Positions 31,442-41,749 of a stretch of DNA of 64,000 nt are shown here, in pieces. A program made the position numbers and the translations under genes. This DNA comes from an uncultured Candidatus Actinomarina sp. (GTDB lineage Bacteria > Actinomycetota > Acidimicrobiia > Actinomarinales > Actinomarinaceae). The notes beneath the pieces are model-generated. The model saw nothing but the letters and a program-made list of their open reading frames with translations. It made no database searches and was not told the origin of the DNA. The first letter of the stretch is position 1, and every line of letters starts with the position of its first letter. Location: the NCBI GenBank assembly GCA_902604835.1, contig CACKZW010000004.1, positions 1-64,000 on the forward strand. The letters are read 5' to 3'.

Positions 31442-32839
31442 ATGGCAAGAAAAACTAAAATTATTGCAACAATTGGTCCAAGTGTTAATTCTAAAGAACT
31501 AGTTGCTGAGATAATTGATGCAGGTGCCAATGTACTTCGACTTAATTTTTCACATGGAACTCATGAAGATCATAAAAAAGTTGTTGAATGGGCAAGATCT
31601 TCAAATAAAAAAATTGCAATTATGCAAGACATTCAAGGACCAAAAATAAGAACGGGTGAATTAGAGCAACCTATTTATTTGGAAAGAAATAAAGAAATTC
31701 AATTATCAAATGCCATTAAATCAAAAGATAAAGAAACGGTTTTAATAAATTATAAAAATTTATTTAAGGACATTCACGAAGGTGAAAGAGTTTTGATCGA
31801 TGATGGAAAAATTGTATTAAGAATTTCTAAGAAAACAAAAACTAAATTTACTTCAATTATTGAAGTTGGGGGAGAACTTAGATCTAATCAAGGAGTTGCT
31901 TTCCCAGACTCTTCACTTTCACTCGCCACTCTTACGGATAAAGATAAAAATGATATTGAATTTGGTAACCAATTAGATGTTGATTTTGTTGCTGTCTCGT
32001 TTGTTAGAGATGCTGATGATATTCTTAATGTCAAAAAGTTAATTAATCCTAACACAATGGTAATTGCCAAGATTGAACTTAAATCTGCTGTTAAAAACCT
32101 GAAATCAATAATTGAAGAATCTAATGGTGTTATGGTAGCACGAGGAGACTTGGGTGTTCAATTACCTCTTGAGCGTATACCTTTCATACAAAAGGAAATT
32201 TTGAATGAAAGCAACCTACAGGGAAAAATCACGATTACTGCAACTGAAATGCTTACATCAATGATCAGCTCATATCGACCAACAAGAGCAGAGGTTTCTG
32301 ATATAACCAATGCAATTTTAGATGGTACAGATTCAGTTATGTTATCTGCTGAAACATCAATCGGAGATAATCCAATTCTATCAGTACAAGCAATGGCAAA
32401 TATCTGTGAAGAGGTAGATGAGACCTCAAATAAAAACTATTTGAACAAAAAAGATATTTCAGTTTCTAACGAACTTACAAATTCACTATCTAAAGCTGCA
32501 GTTCAGGTAGCAAATGATTCAAATGCAAAAGCAATTGTTGCTTTTACTGAAACAGGAAGAACTGCACTATTACTATCTAATCACAGACCAGACGCTCCAA
32601 TATTTACATTCACTACAATCGACAAAACTTATAATCAGTTAAATTTAATGTGGGGAGTAGAGCAAGTAAAAATTAATAGACTAGAAACTACTGACGAAAT
32701 GTTTTCTATTGCTAATAAGTGGTTAAAGGATGAAATGAATTTTAAGATAAATGATACAGTTGTAATCGTTGCTGGTACACCTCCAAATAAAGAGGCAGCA
32801 ACTAACCTTATTAGGGTAATGAAGATTGGCGAATTTTAA
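31442..32839 (+). CDS. pyk: Pyruvate kinase (ORF track extends upstream to 31277)
   Basis: KIIATIGPSVNSKELV, LRLNFSHGTHEDH, IMQDIQGPKIRTG, MVARGDLGV. Confidence 0.95.
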   Translation: MARKTKIIATIGPSVNSKELVAEIIDAGANVLRLNFSHGTHEDHKKVVEWARSSNKKIAIMQDIQGPKIRTGELEQPIYLERNKEIQLSNAIKSKDKETVLINYKNLFKDIHEGERVLIDDGKIVLRISKKTKTKFTSIIEVGGELRSNQGVAFPDSSLSLATLTDKDKNDIEFGNQLDVDFVAVSFVRDADDILNVKKLINPNTMVIAKIELKSAVKNLKSIIEESNGVMVARGDLGVQLPLERIPFIQKEILNESNLQGKITITATEMLTSMISSYRPTRAEVSDITNAILDGTDSVMLSAETSIGDNPILSVQAMANICEEVDETSNKNYLNKKDISVSNELTNSLSKAAVQVANDSNAKAIVAFTETGRTALLLSNHRPDAPIFTFTTIDKTYNQLNLMWGVEQVKINRLETTDEMFSIANKWLKDEMNFKINDTVVIVAGTPPNKEAATNLIRVMKIGEF

Positions 32840-33141
32840 TGGGACAAAAAATTGAACTAAAAACCACTCAATTTGGAAAAAATGTTATTTTTGATTTAAA
32901 TAGATCATTATCAGGACAAGATGGTGAAACTTATCACAATATTGCACATGCTTCTTTATCAAACGAAATAAGTGCACAATTAGCAATGAAACTATTTCAA
33001 TATTCAAATGATATTGAAAATATATTTATTCAATCAAATGTAGTCACTGTAAACTTTACAAAAAATATGGGTACAGCAGTTAAAGAGTTTGAAAAACAAA
33101 TTGAGGACTTTTTTCTATTTTATGGGGATGAAGAGGAATGA
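32839..33141 (+). CDS. Small protein with Nfu N-terminal-domain-like region
   Basis: 100 aa; LAMKLFQYSNDIENIFIQSNVVTVNFTK resembles Nfu_N; overlaps the pyk stop. Confidence 0.5.
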   Translation: MGQKIELKTTQFGKNVIFDLNRSLSGQDGETYHNIAHASLSNEISAQLAMKLFQYSNDIENIFIQSNVVTVNFTKNMGTAVKEFEKQIEDFFLFYGDEEE

Positions 33142-34073
33142 TTGTTGGAGTTACTGGTGCATCTGGATTTATTGGAAAAAGAGTTGTTAAAAAACTTCAA
33201 GATTCAGGTCACGAAGTAAAAAAATTTGTAAGAAGAGAGGCAAAAAATGATGATGAAATCTTCTGGAGTCCTGCTAAAAAAGAAATTGATATTCAAAAAT
33301 TCCAAGAATTAGACGCAATTATTCATTTAGCAGGTGAAAGCATAGCTCCTTCTGAGATTACTGGTTTCTTACCTTTTGCAGGTGGTAGATGGTCAAAAGA
33401 AAAAAAATCAAGAATCTATTGGTCGAGAAAGTGGGCTTCTGATTTATTTATAGATACTTTTAAGTCGGTGGATAAATTTCCACATATATTTATTACAGCT
33501 TCTGGAAATAATATATACGGTGATCATAATGATGAAGTGGTAACAGAAACTACCCCATACAACAGGGGAGAATTTCTTCAAATGGTTGCTGAAGAGTGTT
33601 GGGAAGAACCTCTTGATGAATTAAAAAAATTAAATGTAAGAATAGTCTGTGGAAGAAAAGGACTAGTTTTGGGAAAAGGGAATATCGCAACAAGTATATT
33701 AACACTTGTATCAAAATTAAACCTTTCAGGACCTTTAGGTTCAGGTATACAATACTGGTCTTGGGTTTCTGTTAACGACGTTGCAAACGCTTACCTTTTT
33801 TGCTTAGAAAATAATGATATTGACGGTCCTGTAAATATAACTTCACCTGAGCCTCTTCAACAAAAAGAATTTTCAAAAATAGTTGCAAAAATAATGAACA
33901 AAGGATTTTTTGCACCACCTGTCCCCAGCTTTGTTATTAAATTAGCACTTGGATGGGAATTGGGTGAATTTCTTGTTCTTGGTGGATTGAGAGCAATACC
34001 AGAAAAACTTTTAAGAGCCGGATTTGAGTTTGAATATCCTACACTTGAGTCAATGAAAGATGATTTTATCTAA
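33138..34073 (+). CDS. TIGR01777-type (YfcH/SulA-like) NAD-dependent epimerase
   Basis: GVTGASGFIGKRVVKKLQDSGHEV, AIIHLAGESIA, SRKWASDLFIDTF, GLVLGKGN, FEYPTLESMKDD. Confidence 0.87.
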   Translation: MIVGVTGASGFIGKRVVKKLQDSGHEVKKFVRREAKNDDEIFWSPAKKEIDIQKFQELDAIIHLAGESIAPSEITGFLPFAGGRWSKEKKSRIYWSRKWASDLFIDTFKSVDKFPHIFITASGNNIYGDHNDEVVTETTPYNRGEFLQMVAEECWEEPLDELKKLNVRIVCGRKGLVLGKGNIATSILTLVSKLNLSGPLGSGIQYWSWVSVNDVANAYLFCLENNDIDGPVNITSPEPLQQKEFSKIVAKIMNKGFFAPPVPSFVIKLALGWELGEFLVLGGLRAIPEKLLRAGFEFEYPTLESMKDDFI

Positions 34074-34405
34074 TGAGTAATTACGAAGAGAGAATGTCAA
34101 AGAAATATAATTTTTTCTCAAATGAAAAGGATGAAACTGATACGAATGTTAATGAACCAGATGCCATTAATGAAACATTTTCAAATATTGAAAGTGATGA
34201 AGAAAATATGATGGTTCCTATTTCTGCATGGAAGAAAGTGTTAGATCAATTAGGTAATTTGCATGAGGCAGATAAGTTAATGGCAGAAGCCAGAGAGAGA
34301 GCTGCAAAGGCAGAAGCTGAAAGTGAATTTCTAAGAGAAAAACTAAAAAACACACGTGATGAACTTAATGTATTTAAAAAGAAAAAAAGGTTTTTCTTTT
34401 TTTAA
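34073..34405 (+). CDS. Hypothetical coiled-coil protein with KKKKRFFFF C-terminus
   Basis: 110 aa, heptad-like Ala/Glu-rich region; 3' end coincides with a T/A-rich inverted repeat. Confidence 0.6.
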   Translation: MSNYEERMSKKYNFFSNEKDETDTNVNEPDAINETFSNIESDEENMMVPISAWKKVLDQLGNLHEADKLMAEARERAAKAEAESEFLREKLKNTRDELNVFKKKKRFFFF

Positions 34406-34406
34406 A
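34373..34406. terminator. A/T-rich inverted repeat at a convergent gene junction, candidate bidirectional terminator embedded in coding sequence
   Basis: TTTAAAAAGAAAAA-AAGG-TTTTTCTTTTTTTAAA. Confidence 0.5.
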
Positions 34407-34411
34407 AAAAT

Positions 34412-35632
34412 CTAATTTAATATATTTTCTTCATCAGAAACACCCCTGATGATAAAAAATGAAATTAAAAGTAATAATACAAGTGACAACATTGCTATAT
34501 TTCTTCCATAATCAAGAGTATTTACTATAAATCCCCACAAAATAGGTCCAACAATAGTTGCAAATCTTCCAACTGTAGAATAAAGTCCATAAAACTCACC
34601 AAGGTGTTCTTTCGGACTTAATCTTGTCATGAAAACTCTATCTACTGCAAAAATACCACCAATGTTAAAGCCACCTATTACACCTGTAACATAAATTAAC
34701 CAATCAATATTAAATTCTGTTGATATCACTGCGATAATCAATGAGACCATCCAACAACCCAAACTAAACAAAGTACATTTTCTTGGTCCATATTTATCGC
34801 CTGCTTTGCCATAAACATATCCACCAATAATGGAGATAATTATTGCTAATGCAAGTAAATTTTGACTATCTTCAGCAGTAAGACCAGCTTCTTCAACAAG
34901 ATACACAGCTAAAAGGCCACTTATTAATGTATTAATTGCATCAGCATAGAAAAATCTTCCAACAAGAAACCTTGTTAAGCCAGTATATTCTCTTGAGTGT
35001 TTCCATGATTTGATAACTATGTAAAGAGATTCTCTAAATCTTACTTTGACTTTGTTAATATTAAATTTCTTCTCTTCAATAAATAAAAAAGCTGGGATAG
35101 AAAAAATAAGAAATAGAATCGCCACTGACCTGAAGATTTCAACATAACTATAACCAAAACTCTGCAAGAGAGATGCTATACCAAAACCAATAAGTGACCC
35201 AATGTATCCAAAAGCAACTCCCATACCTGAAATCTTTCCTCTATTACTTTCGTTACTTACTGAAACAAGAAGTGCATCATAAACAACAGATCCAAGATTG
35301 AATCCAATTAATGACAAAATAAACAACATAACTGAAACATTGACATTGAATGTTCCAAGAAAAAAGGTAGCAATTATGCAAATCACGGTTGTAATCAGCA
35401 GTAAAGGTTTTTTACCTTGAGCGCCATCACTTCTTGCACCTACCCAGGGACCTGTCAATGCTACAATTACCATCGCTCCAGAAGTTGCAAGCCCTAATGC
35501 TTGGTCTGTCCATCCCTGTTCAGACACTAACCAAACGGAGAAATATAATCCAGGAATTACAAATGCATAAACTGTATTTGCAAGATCAAAAAGTAACCAA
35601 GAGTATAAACTTTTTTTCTTTACTTCTTCCAT
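34412..35632 (-). CDS. MFS transporter, UMF1/Atg22-like
   Basis: YSWLLFDLANTVYAFVIPGLYFSVWL start; 406 aa, about 12 TM. Confidence 0.85.
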   Translation of the reverse strand: MEEVKKKSLYSWLLFDLANTVYAFVIPGLYFSVWLVSEQGWTDQALGLATSGAMVIVALTGPWVGARSDGAQGKKPLLLITTVICIIATFFLGTFNVNVSVMLFILSLIGFNLGSVVYDALLVSVSNESNRGKISGMGVAFGYIGSLIGFGIASLLQSFGYSYVEIFRSVAILFLIFSIPAFLFIEEKKFNINKVKVRFRESLYIVIKSWKHSREYTGLTRFLVGRFFYADAINTLISGLLAVYLVEEAGLTAEDSQNLLALAIIISIIGGYVYGKAGDKYGPRKCTLFSLGCWMVSLIIAVISTEFNIDWLIYVTGVIGGFNIGGIFAVDRVFMTRLSPKEHLGEFYGLYSTVGRFATIVGPILWGFIVNTLDYGRNIAMLSLVLLLLISFFIIRGVSDEENILN

Positions 35633-36834
35633 TAAATTGAGTCTAGAGCGTCTTTAAGCCTTGTGAGACCTTCCTCAAGATCATTATCACTAAGAGCATA
35701 AGAACATCTTAAAAATCCCTCTTTTCCAAACACCTCACCAGGAACAAAAGCTATAAAATACTTTTCAAGCAACCAATCACAAAGTTCAATTGAGGATGAA
35801 ACGTTTTCGATAAGCCCTTTTGTGTAGTGACTAATATCTGGGAAAACATAGAATGCTCCTGTTGCTTTTGGAACTTTAATGTTATTTATATTATCAAATT
35901 GATTCAGAGCGTATTTTCTTCTTTTATTAAATGCTTTTTTCATTTCATTTGTACTATCTAATCCATTTTTTAACGCAGAATAAGCAGCTACTTGAGAAAT
36001 ATTCGCAACATTAGAAGTTGCGTGAGACTGAATTTTTTTAGATAAGCCAATTACCTTTTCATTTCCAAGTATCCAACCAACTCTCCAGCCAGTCATAGAA
36101 TATGCTTTTGCAACTCCATTGACAATTACAGTCTTTTCAAAATCTTTATCAATAGTTGCTGGTGACGGTGATGTTATGCCTTCATACACTAAATGTTCAT
36201 ATAGTTCATCAGAAAGTATCCAAATATCTCTTTCAAATGCCCAGTTGTATATTTCTAATGCTTCTTCTTTTGAGTAAACTACACCAGTTGGATTTGATGG
36301 TGATACCCAGACAAGTACCTTTGTTTTTTCAGTTAATTTATTTTCAAGTTCATCAACAGTTACTTTAAAATCATTTTCAAAACTGGTATCTACAATTACA
36401 GGTTGTCCTCCAGAAATTTTTACTGCTTCAGGATATGTAGTCCAGTAGGGGGATGGAATTAAGACTTCGTCACCAGGATCAAGTAGAGACATAAATGTTG
36501 TAAGTATTGCTTGTTTTCCACCATTGGTTACTACAACATTATCAGCATCAACTTCAAAATTTGAATATTCAGCAGTTGTTCTTGAAATTTCATCTCTTAA
36601 TATTTTTAACCCCCCAACAGCAGAATATTTATGATAAGTTGGATTCTCGGATGCAATTTTTACATCTTCTATTACATGTGCCGGGGTAGGAAAATCTGGT
36701 TCTCCAGCTCCAAAACCAATTACTGGTTTCCCCTGTTCTTTTAATAGCCTTGCTTTATTTGATATTGCCATAGTTCCTGATGGCGTTATATTTTTGTTTA
36801 ATTTAGAAATTTCCACATTTATCTCCAATGTCAT
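35632..36834 (-). CDS. aspC: Pyridoxal phosphate-dependent aminotransferase (aspartate aminotransferase family)
   Basis: VIGFGAGEPDFPTPAHV, SPSNPTGVVY, KAYSMTGWRVGWILG. Confidence 0.92.
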   Translation of the reverse strand: MTLEINVEISKLNKNITPSGTMAISNKARLLKEQGKPVIGFGAGEPDFPTPAHVIEDVKIASENPTYHKYSAVGGLKILRDEISRTTAEYSNFEVDADNVVVTNGGKQAILTTFMSLLDPGDEVLIPSPYWTTYPEAVKISGGQPVIVDTSFENDFKVTVDELENKLTEKTKVLVWVSPSNPTGVVYSKEEALEIYNWAFERDIWILSDELYEHLVYEGITSPSPATIDKDFEKTVIVNGVAKAYSMTGWRVGWILGNEKVIGLSKKIQSHATSNVANISQVAAYSALKNGLDSTNEMKKAFNKRRKYALNQFDNINNIKVPKATGAFYVFPDISHYTKGLIENVSSSIELCDWLLEKYFIAFVPGEVFGKEGFLRCSYALSDNDLEEGLTRLKDALDSI

Positions 36835-36884
36835 TTTAACTAAATAATTTATAAACTAACTAAGTGATTTATTAAACTTGGCGT

Positions 36885-37721
36885 ATGTCCAAAATTTTAT
36901 ATGGTAAACCTGTTGCTGAAAATCTCGATATTCAGAGCAAAGATATTTTTAAGGATTACGAATCTAAACATGATAAGCTTCCAAGATTAACGGCCATAAC
37001 TGTTGGTGACAATCCTGCTTCTTTAATGTATGTATCTGTAAAGGAAAAAAAAGCGCAGGAATTAGGGGTTGAATTCAATTGGATTAAATTAAATGAAGCC
37101 ATATCAGAAAGTGAACTTCAAGAAGCTATAGTTAAAAATTCTTCTTCTTCACAAGGAATGATTATTCAACTTCCACTGCCTAAACACTTAGAAATTGAAA
37201 CGATTATTGATTTAATTCCAAGTGATATTGATGTAGATGGACTAACGTCTTTTAATTTAGGAAAGCTTTATTCAGACAACTTTAATGTTATTCCCGCAAC
37301 TTCATTCGCAATTCTTGAATTATTGTCACATTATCAAATTGATACTGAAGATAAAAATATAGTCATTGCAGGTAGATCAAGGTTAGTAACTTCACCCCTT
37401 TCAAAAATTTTAAGTTCTAAACAATATAATGCGAATGTCACAGTAATTCACAGCAGAACTTCTAATCAGAAAGAATTTATCTCAAATGCAGATATTTTTA
37501 TTTCTGGAGTTGGAAAATCAAAATTGTTCGATAGGTCATATTTTAAAGAAAACTCGTATGTTATTGATGTTGGAATTTCTGTTGTTGACGGTAAATCATA
37601 TGGTGATATAGATATCTCTGATTTAGATAATTACCTTAGTGGAAGAGCTCCATATCCGGGTGGAGTAGGACCTATCACTGTCTCTGGTTTGTATTCAAAT
37701 TTAGCTAAATTGATTAGCTAG
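36885..37721 (+). CDS. folD: Bifunctional methylenetetrahydrofolate dehydrogenase/cyclohydrolase
   Basis: VGDNPASLMYVSVKEKKAQELGVE, GMIIQLPLPKHL, DVDGLTSFNLGKL, PYPGGVGPITVSGL. Confidence 0.94.
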   Translation: MSKILYGKPVAENLDIQSKDIFKDYESKHDKLPRLTAITVGDNPASLMYVSVKEKKAQELGVEFNWIKLNEAISESELQEAIVKNSSSSQGMIIQLPLPKHLEIETIIDLIPSDIDVDGLTSFNLGKLYSDNFNVIPATSFAILELLSHYQIDTEDKNIVIAGRSRLVTSPLSKILSSKQYNANVTVIHSRTSNQKEFISNADIFISGVGKSKLFDRSYFKENSYVIDVGISVVDGKSYGDIDISDLDNYLSGRAPYPGGVGPITVSGLYSNLAKLIS

Positions 37722-39027
37722 CTTCCCATTCCTCAGGAGTTATTCTCAGCGTTTCAGGATCTGTTCTAGTTAACAAAATAAAGCCAATTACAAAAACAAT
37801 AGAAATTACTTGAAGTGAATTTCTTCCTGAACCAGTAGATTGACTTACCCCTGCATATATCAATGGTCCCCACATTGCAGCAAATTTGGAAATAACTGAA
37901 AAGAACCCCATGAATTCTGATTGAGCATTATCGGGAATCATCATAGCGTACATACTTCTACTCAATGCTTGAATTCCTCCCATGCCAAGTCCAATTATTG
38001 TTCCAAGTCCGATAACTGGTAAAAGCTGTTGTTCAGGTAAAAATGCACCTCCATTACCAGCGAGGAAAAACAAAACTATACAACCCAGAACAGTCTTTTT
38101 TGGACCTATAGATTTAGCAACTCTTCCTGCAATGACAGCACCTAAAAATGCTACAAATTGAACAATAACAAAAACAATTAATACATCTTGTGTAGTAAGT
38201 TTTAGTACTGAGACGCTGAATACACCTGCCATGTTAATAATTGTTTGTGCACCATCCCAGTAAAACATATAAGCAATTAAGAAGGTCAACAATTGGGGAA
38301 ATTTTCTTACCTTTTTTAGTGTATCTCTAACACTATTCCATCCTGCATTAAAATAAGTAACTCCAGGCTCGAGGTCTTTTGGTGATTCTTCTACAGTTAT
38401 TCTAGAAAAACTAAAATATGAAAATCCTGCCCACCAGATTCCTGCTGTTGCGATAGCTATTCTTGTTGCTAGTCCTGTATCAATTCCCAATAAGTCAGGT
38501 CCAAATAAAACAATTACAAATGCAAAAATAAGTTGTAGTCCTCCACCAATATAACCAAGAGCGTATCCTCTTGTGGATACTTGATCGATAGTGTCTTCAG
38601 TTGTTATATCTCGAAGCAAACCGTCATTGAAAACAAGAGAACCTACAAATCCAAATTGTGCTCCAAGATAAAGAAAAAGTGTAAGCCATACATCTCCTGC
38701 AGTTAGAAAAAACATAACTGTTGCGAATACTGATCCACCATATGCAAATATTTTTAGAAATTTCATTTTGGAACCTGACATATCAGCCATTGCACCAAAG
38801 ATAGGCATAATTAGAAAAAATATAAAAATGACAATACCCGTTGCATATCCCCAAATTTCATCTGCTAAATAGTTCGTTCCACCAAAATTCCATCCATCTT
38901 CTCCGACAACCACGGCAGCGAAATAAGCAGGCATGAGGGCTCCAACGGTGGTAGTTGAATAAGCTGAATTAGCCCAATCATACATTGCCCAACCAAAAAC
39001 GGTTCTTTTATTATTTTTAACTGTCAT
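37714..39027 (-). CDS. MFS transporter, UMF1/Atg22-like (second copy)
   Basis: FGWAMYDWANSAYSTTTVGALMPAYFA motif; 437 aa, about 12 TM. Confidence 0.88.
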   Translation of the reverse strand: MTVKNNKRTVFGWAMYDWANSAYSTTTVGALMPAYFAAVVVGEDGWNFGGTNYLADEIWGYATGIVIFIFFLIMPIFGAMADMSGSKMKFLKIFAYGGSVFATVMFFLTAGDVWLTLFLYLGAQFGFVGSLVFNDGLLRDITTEDTIDQVSTRGYALGYIGGGLQLIFAFVIVLFGPDLLGIDTGLATRIAIATAGIWWAGFSYFSFSRITVEESPKDLEPGVTYFNAGWNSVRDTLKKVRKFPQLLTFLIAYMFYWDGAQTIINMAGVFSVSVLKLTTQDVLIVFVIVQFVAFLGAVIAGRVAKSIGPKKTVLGCIVLFFLAGNGGAFLPEQQLLPVIGLGTIIGLGMGGIQALSRSMYAMMIPDNAQSEFMGFFSVISKFAAMWGPLIYAGVSQSTGSGRNSLQVISIVFVIGFILLTRTDPETLRITPEEWEAS

Positions 39028-39142
39028 TTTTCCTCTTAAATATGACTTTAATCAAAATATTTATTGGATGACGCTTTGAAGTTAAAAATAAATAAAAAAG
39101 TTAATTATTATCTCAATATAGTTCATCTATTAGGAATAAATT

Positions 39143-40234
39143 ATGGGATTTAAATGTGGAATCGTAGGATTACCAAATGTTGGAAAGTCAACATTATTTA
39201 ATGCATTAACCCAAGCTGATATAGAGTCAGAAAATTATCCATTTTGTACAATTGAACCAAATGTAGGTATTGTTCCAATTTCAGACGATCGGTTAAATAA
39301 ATTATCTAAGATTGTAAATCCCAAGAAAGTAATACCAGCAGTTATGGAATTTGTAGATATAGCAGGTTTGGTTGAAGGAGCTTCAAAAGGAGAAGGTTTA
39401 GGAAATCAGTTTTTAGCAAATATTCGTGAGACTGAAGCAATAATTCATGTTGTACGTGCTTTTGAAAATGATGATATCGTCCATGTTTCTGGAAAAGTTT
39501 CACCAGTCGATGATATTGAAATTATAAATACTGAACTTGTTTTGGCTGATTTAAGCACAGTAGAAAAACTTTATCAAAAATCAATTAAGAATTCAAAATC
39601 TGGGGAAAAAGAAGGAATACTTTTAAAGAGCTTATTAGAAAAAATATTGCCTGTCCTTGAGAGAGGAGAGAGCATTAGGCAACTTTCCTTTAATGAGGAG
39701 GAATTAAAAATACTGAAAGGTTTTCAACTATTGACTTTAAAACCAGTTTTATACGTAGCAAACATAAGTGAAAGCGGATTCAAGGACAATGTTTTTCTTG
39801 ATGAGATTATCGAATATGCAAAGAAAGATAATTCTAAAGTAGTAGCTATTTGTGCAGATGTTGAGCAACAAATTTCTAAATTTGACCCCGTGGAAAAAAG
39901 TGAGTATTTATTAGAAATGGGCCAGAGCGACTCAGGGCTAGACAGATTAATTAATGCAGGTTACAGACTCTTAGGGTTACAAACATACTTTACAGCTGGT
40001 CCTGAGGAAGTAAGAGCATGGACAATTAATATTGGTGATAAAGCACCAAAAGCAGCTGGAAAAATACATGGTGATTTTGAAAAAGGATTTATACGAGCTG
40101 AAACTATTGGATTTGATGATTTCATTTCAAACAATGGAGAAAAAGGTGCAAAAGAAGCAGGAAGATTAAGGTCTGAAGGAAAAGATTATATTGTTAAAGA
40201 TGGGGATGTTTTACATTTTCTTTTTAATAATTAA
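39143..40234 (+). CDS. ychF: Redox-regulated ATPase/GTPase YchF
   Basis: [48 protein letters not shown]-like C-terminus. Confidence 0.96.
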   Translation: MGFKCGIVGLPNVGKSTLFNALTQADIESENYPFCTIEPNVGIVPISDDRLNKLSKIVNPKKVIPAVMEFVDIAGLVEGASKGEGLGNQFLANIRETEAIIHVVRAFENDDIVHVSGKVSPVDDIEIINTELVLADLSTVEKLYQKSIKNSKSGEKEGILLKSLLEKILPVLERGESIRQLSFNEEELKILKGFQLLTLKPVLYVANISESGFKDNVFLDEIIEYAKKDNSKVVAICADVEQQISKFDPVEKSEYLLEMGQSDSGLDRLINAGYRLLGLQTYFTAGPEEVRAWTINIGDKAPKAAGKIHGDFEKGFIRAETIGFDDFISNNGEKGAKEAGRLRSEGKDYIVKDGDVLHFLFNN

Positions 40235-40342
40235 ACGTTAAAAAAAAGGCAAAAATTAAAAAACTCAATAAATTCAAGTTATTTTATACAAGTTTTTAAA
40301 AGTAGTCCTTTATCAAAATCGTATATATAGGATAATAAACAC

Positions 40343-41749
40343 GTGAAAGTAATTATCATCGGCGCACACGGAGAAGCGCGTCAATTAATAAACAGAATAA
40401 GTACTGGTTGGAGTGTATCCGTAATAGATATGGACCAAGAAAAATTAAGAAATTTCAATCCAAACAGACAAATAGAAAAGTATCAAGGCGATGGTACTTC
40501 AACCTTGGTCTTAAAAAAAGCAGGTATAGAAAATGCTAGTGCGATTGTAACTCTTACAAATGATGATGAAGTTAATATTGAAGTTTTAAAAATTGCAAAA
40601 CAAAATGATATTTTTAGATTATCTTCGATCGTAAATGATCAAAATAATTTACAACAATATAAAGATCTGGATGTAGAAGTTGTTGATCCTGACATATTAA
40701 TAGGCAGAAGGCTAGAACATATCCTAGAGCCAAGAAGAGTAGTTTCACAAGCTTTTGCAGGTGGAAGAGCAGAAGCAATTGAGTTAGAAATTAATTCAGA
40801 TAGCCCCGCTAGAGGTAAAAAACTAAAAGATATTGGATCAGACTTTTTTATTGTTGGTGCGCTATTAAGAAAAGGAAATGTTGTGATACCACACGGTGAC
40901 ACCGAACTTGAAACAGGTGATTTAGTGACAATTGTTCTTCAATCTGGAGCTTTCGCAAATGTAATTAACTTATTTTCTGGTTCAGAATCAAGATTTCCTT
41001 TAGAGTTTGGAAAAAATGTTGCAGTTTATTTAAACAATGAAGATGAATTAAAAAATCTATCTGAGGCAGAATACTTTATAAGAAATACAAAAGCTGACAA
41101 ACTTGAAATTTTAACTTCTGGCGATATATTTGCTGATAAAAAAGAGGATCAAGCTGAAACCTATAAAGCGATAATGAAAGATCAAGATTTTGAACTTTAT
41201 GATGTACAAAAGTCACTCTTAAAGGAGATTGAGGCAAACAAAGAGACCTTTTCAATAGGAACAGTTTTGATTCCCTTTGATGAAAAAGAAATTACAAAAT
41301 CCAAAATTAAAACCTACATTAATTTTTCAAATAAGAATAAGATTCCATGTCTATTTTCAAGGTCGACTTTTCCATATAAAAAAATTGGAATCCTAGTAAG
41401 TAGTGATTTTAGTGATAACAGCCCAGTCAATGTTGCTTTTGATTTGGCCTCTACTCTTTCTGCACAAATTGTGGGTTTAAATATTAAGCAACCAAAATTC
41501 TTACAATCCGAAACATCAAATAAATCTGGATTATATTCTGAGAGAATTCAAGATTTGGCATTATCTAATGAAGTTCAATGTGAAATCATTAATGCTGAGG
41601 GTAACGAAGCAAAAGTTTTTACATCTTTTACTGATAAGATAGATCTTTCAATTATAAGTCAAACAAGCCAATCAAATTGGCAAGGCAAGAAAATTGCTGA
41701 ATTTGTTTTACAGAACTCAAAATCTTCAGTTTTATATATACCTAGTTAA
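40343..41749 (+). CDS. TrkA-N/TrkA-C (RCK) protein with C-terminal UspA-like region
   Basis: KVIIIGAHGEARQLINRIS...VIDMDQEKL...GDGTSTLVLKKAG; RCK_C-like middle; C-terminal IGILVSSDFSDNSPVNVAFDLAS resembles a universal stress domain. Confidence 0.8.
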   Translation: MKVIIIGAHGEARQLINRISTGWSVSVIDMDQEKLRNFNPNRQIEKYQGDGTSTLVLKKAGIENASAIVTLTNDDEVNIEVLKIAKQNDIFRLSSIVNDQNNLQQYKDLDVEVVDPDILIGRRLEHILEPRRVVSQAFAGGRAEAIELEINSDSPARGKKLKDIGSDFFIVGALLRKGNVVIPHGDTELETGDLVTIVLQSGAFANVINLFSGSESRFPLEFGKNVAVYLNNEDELKNLSEAEYFIRNTKADKLEILTSGDIFADKKEDQAETYKAIMKDQDFELYDVQKSLLKEIEANKETFSIGTVLIPFDEKEITKSKIKTYINFSNKNKIPCLFSRSTFPYKKIGILVSSDFSDNSPVNVAFDLASTLSAQIVGLNIKQPKFLQSETSNKSGLYSERIQDLALSNEVQCEIINAEGNEAKVFTSFTDKIDLSIISQTSQSNWQGKKIAEFVLQNSKSSVLYIPS

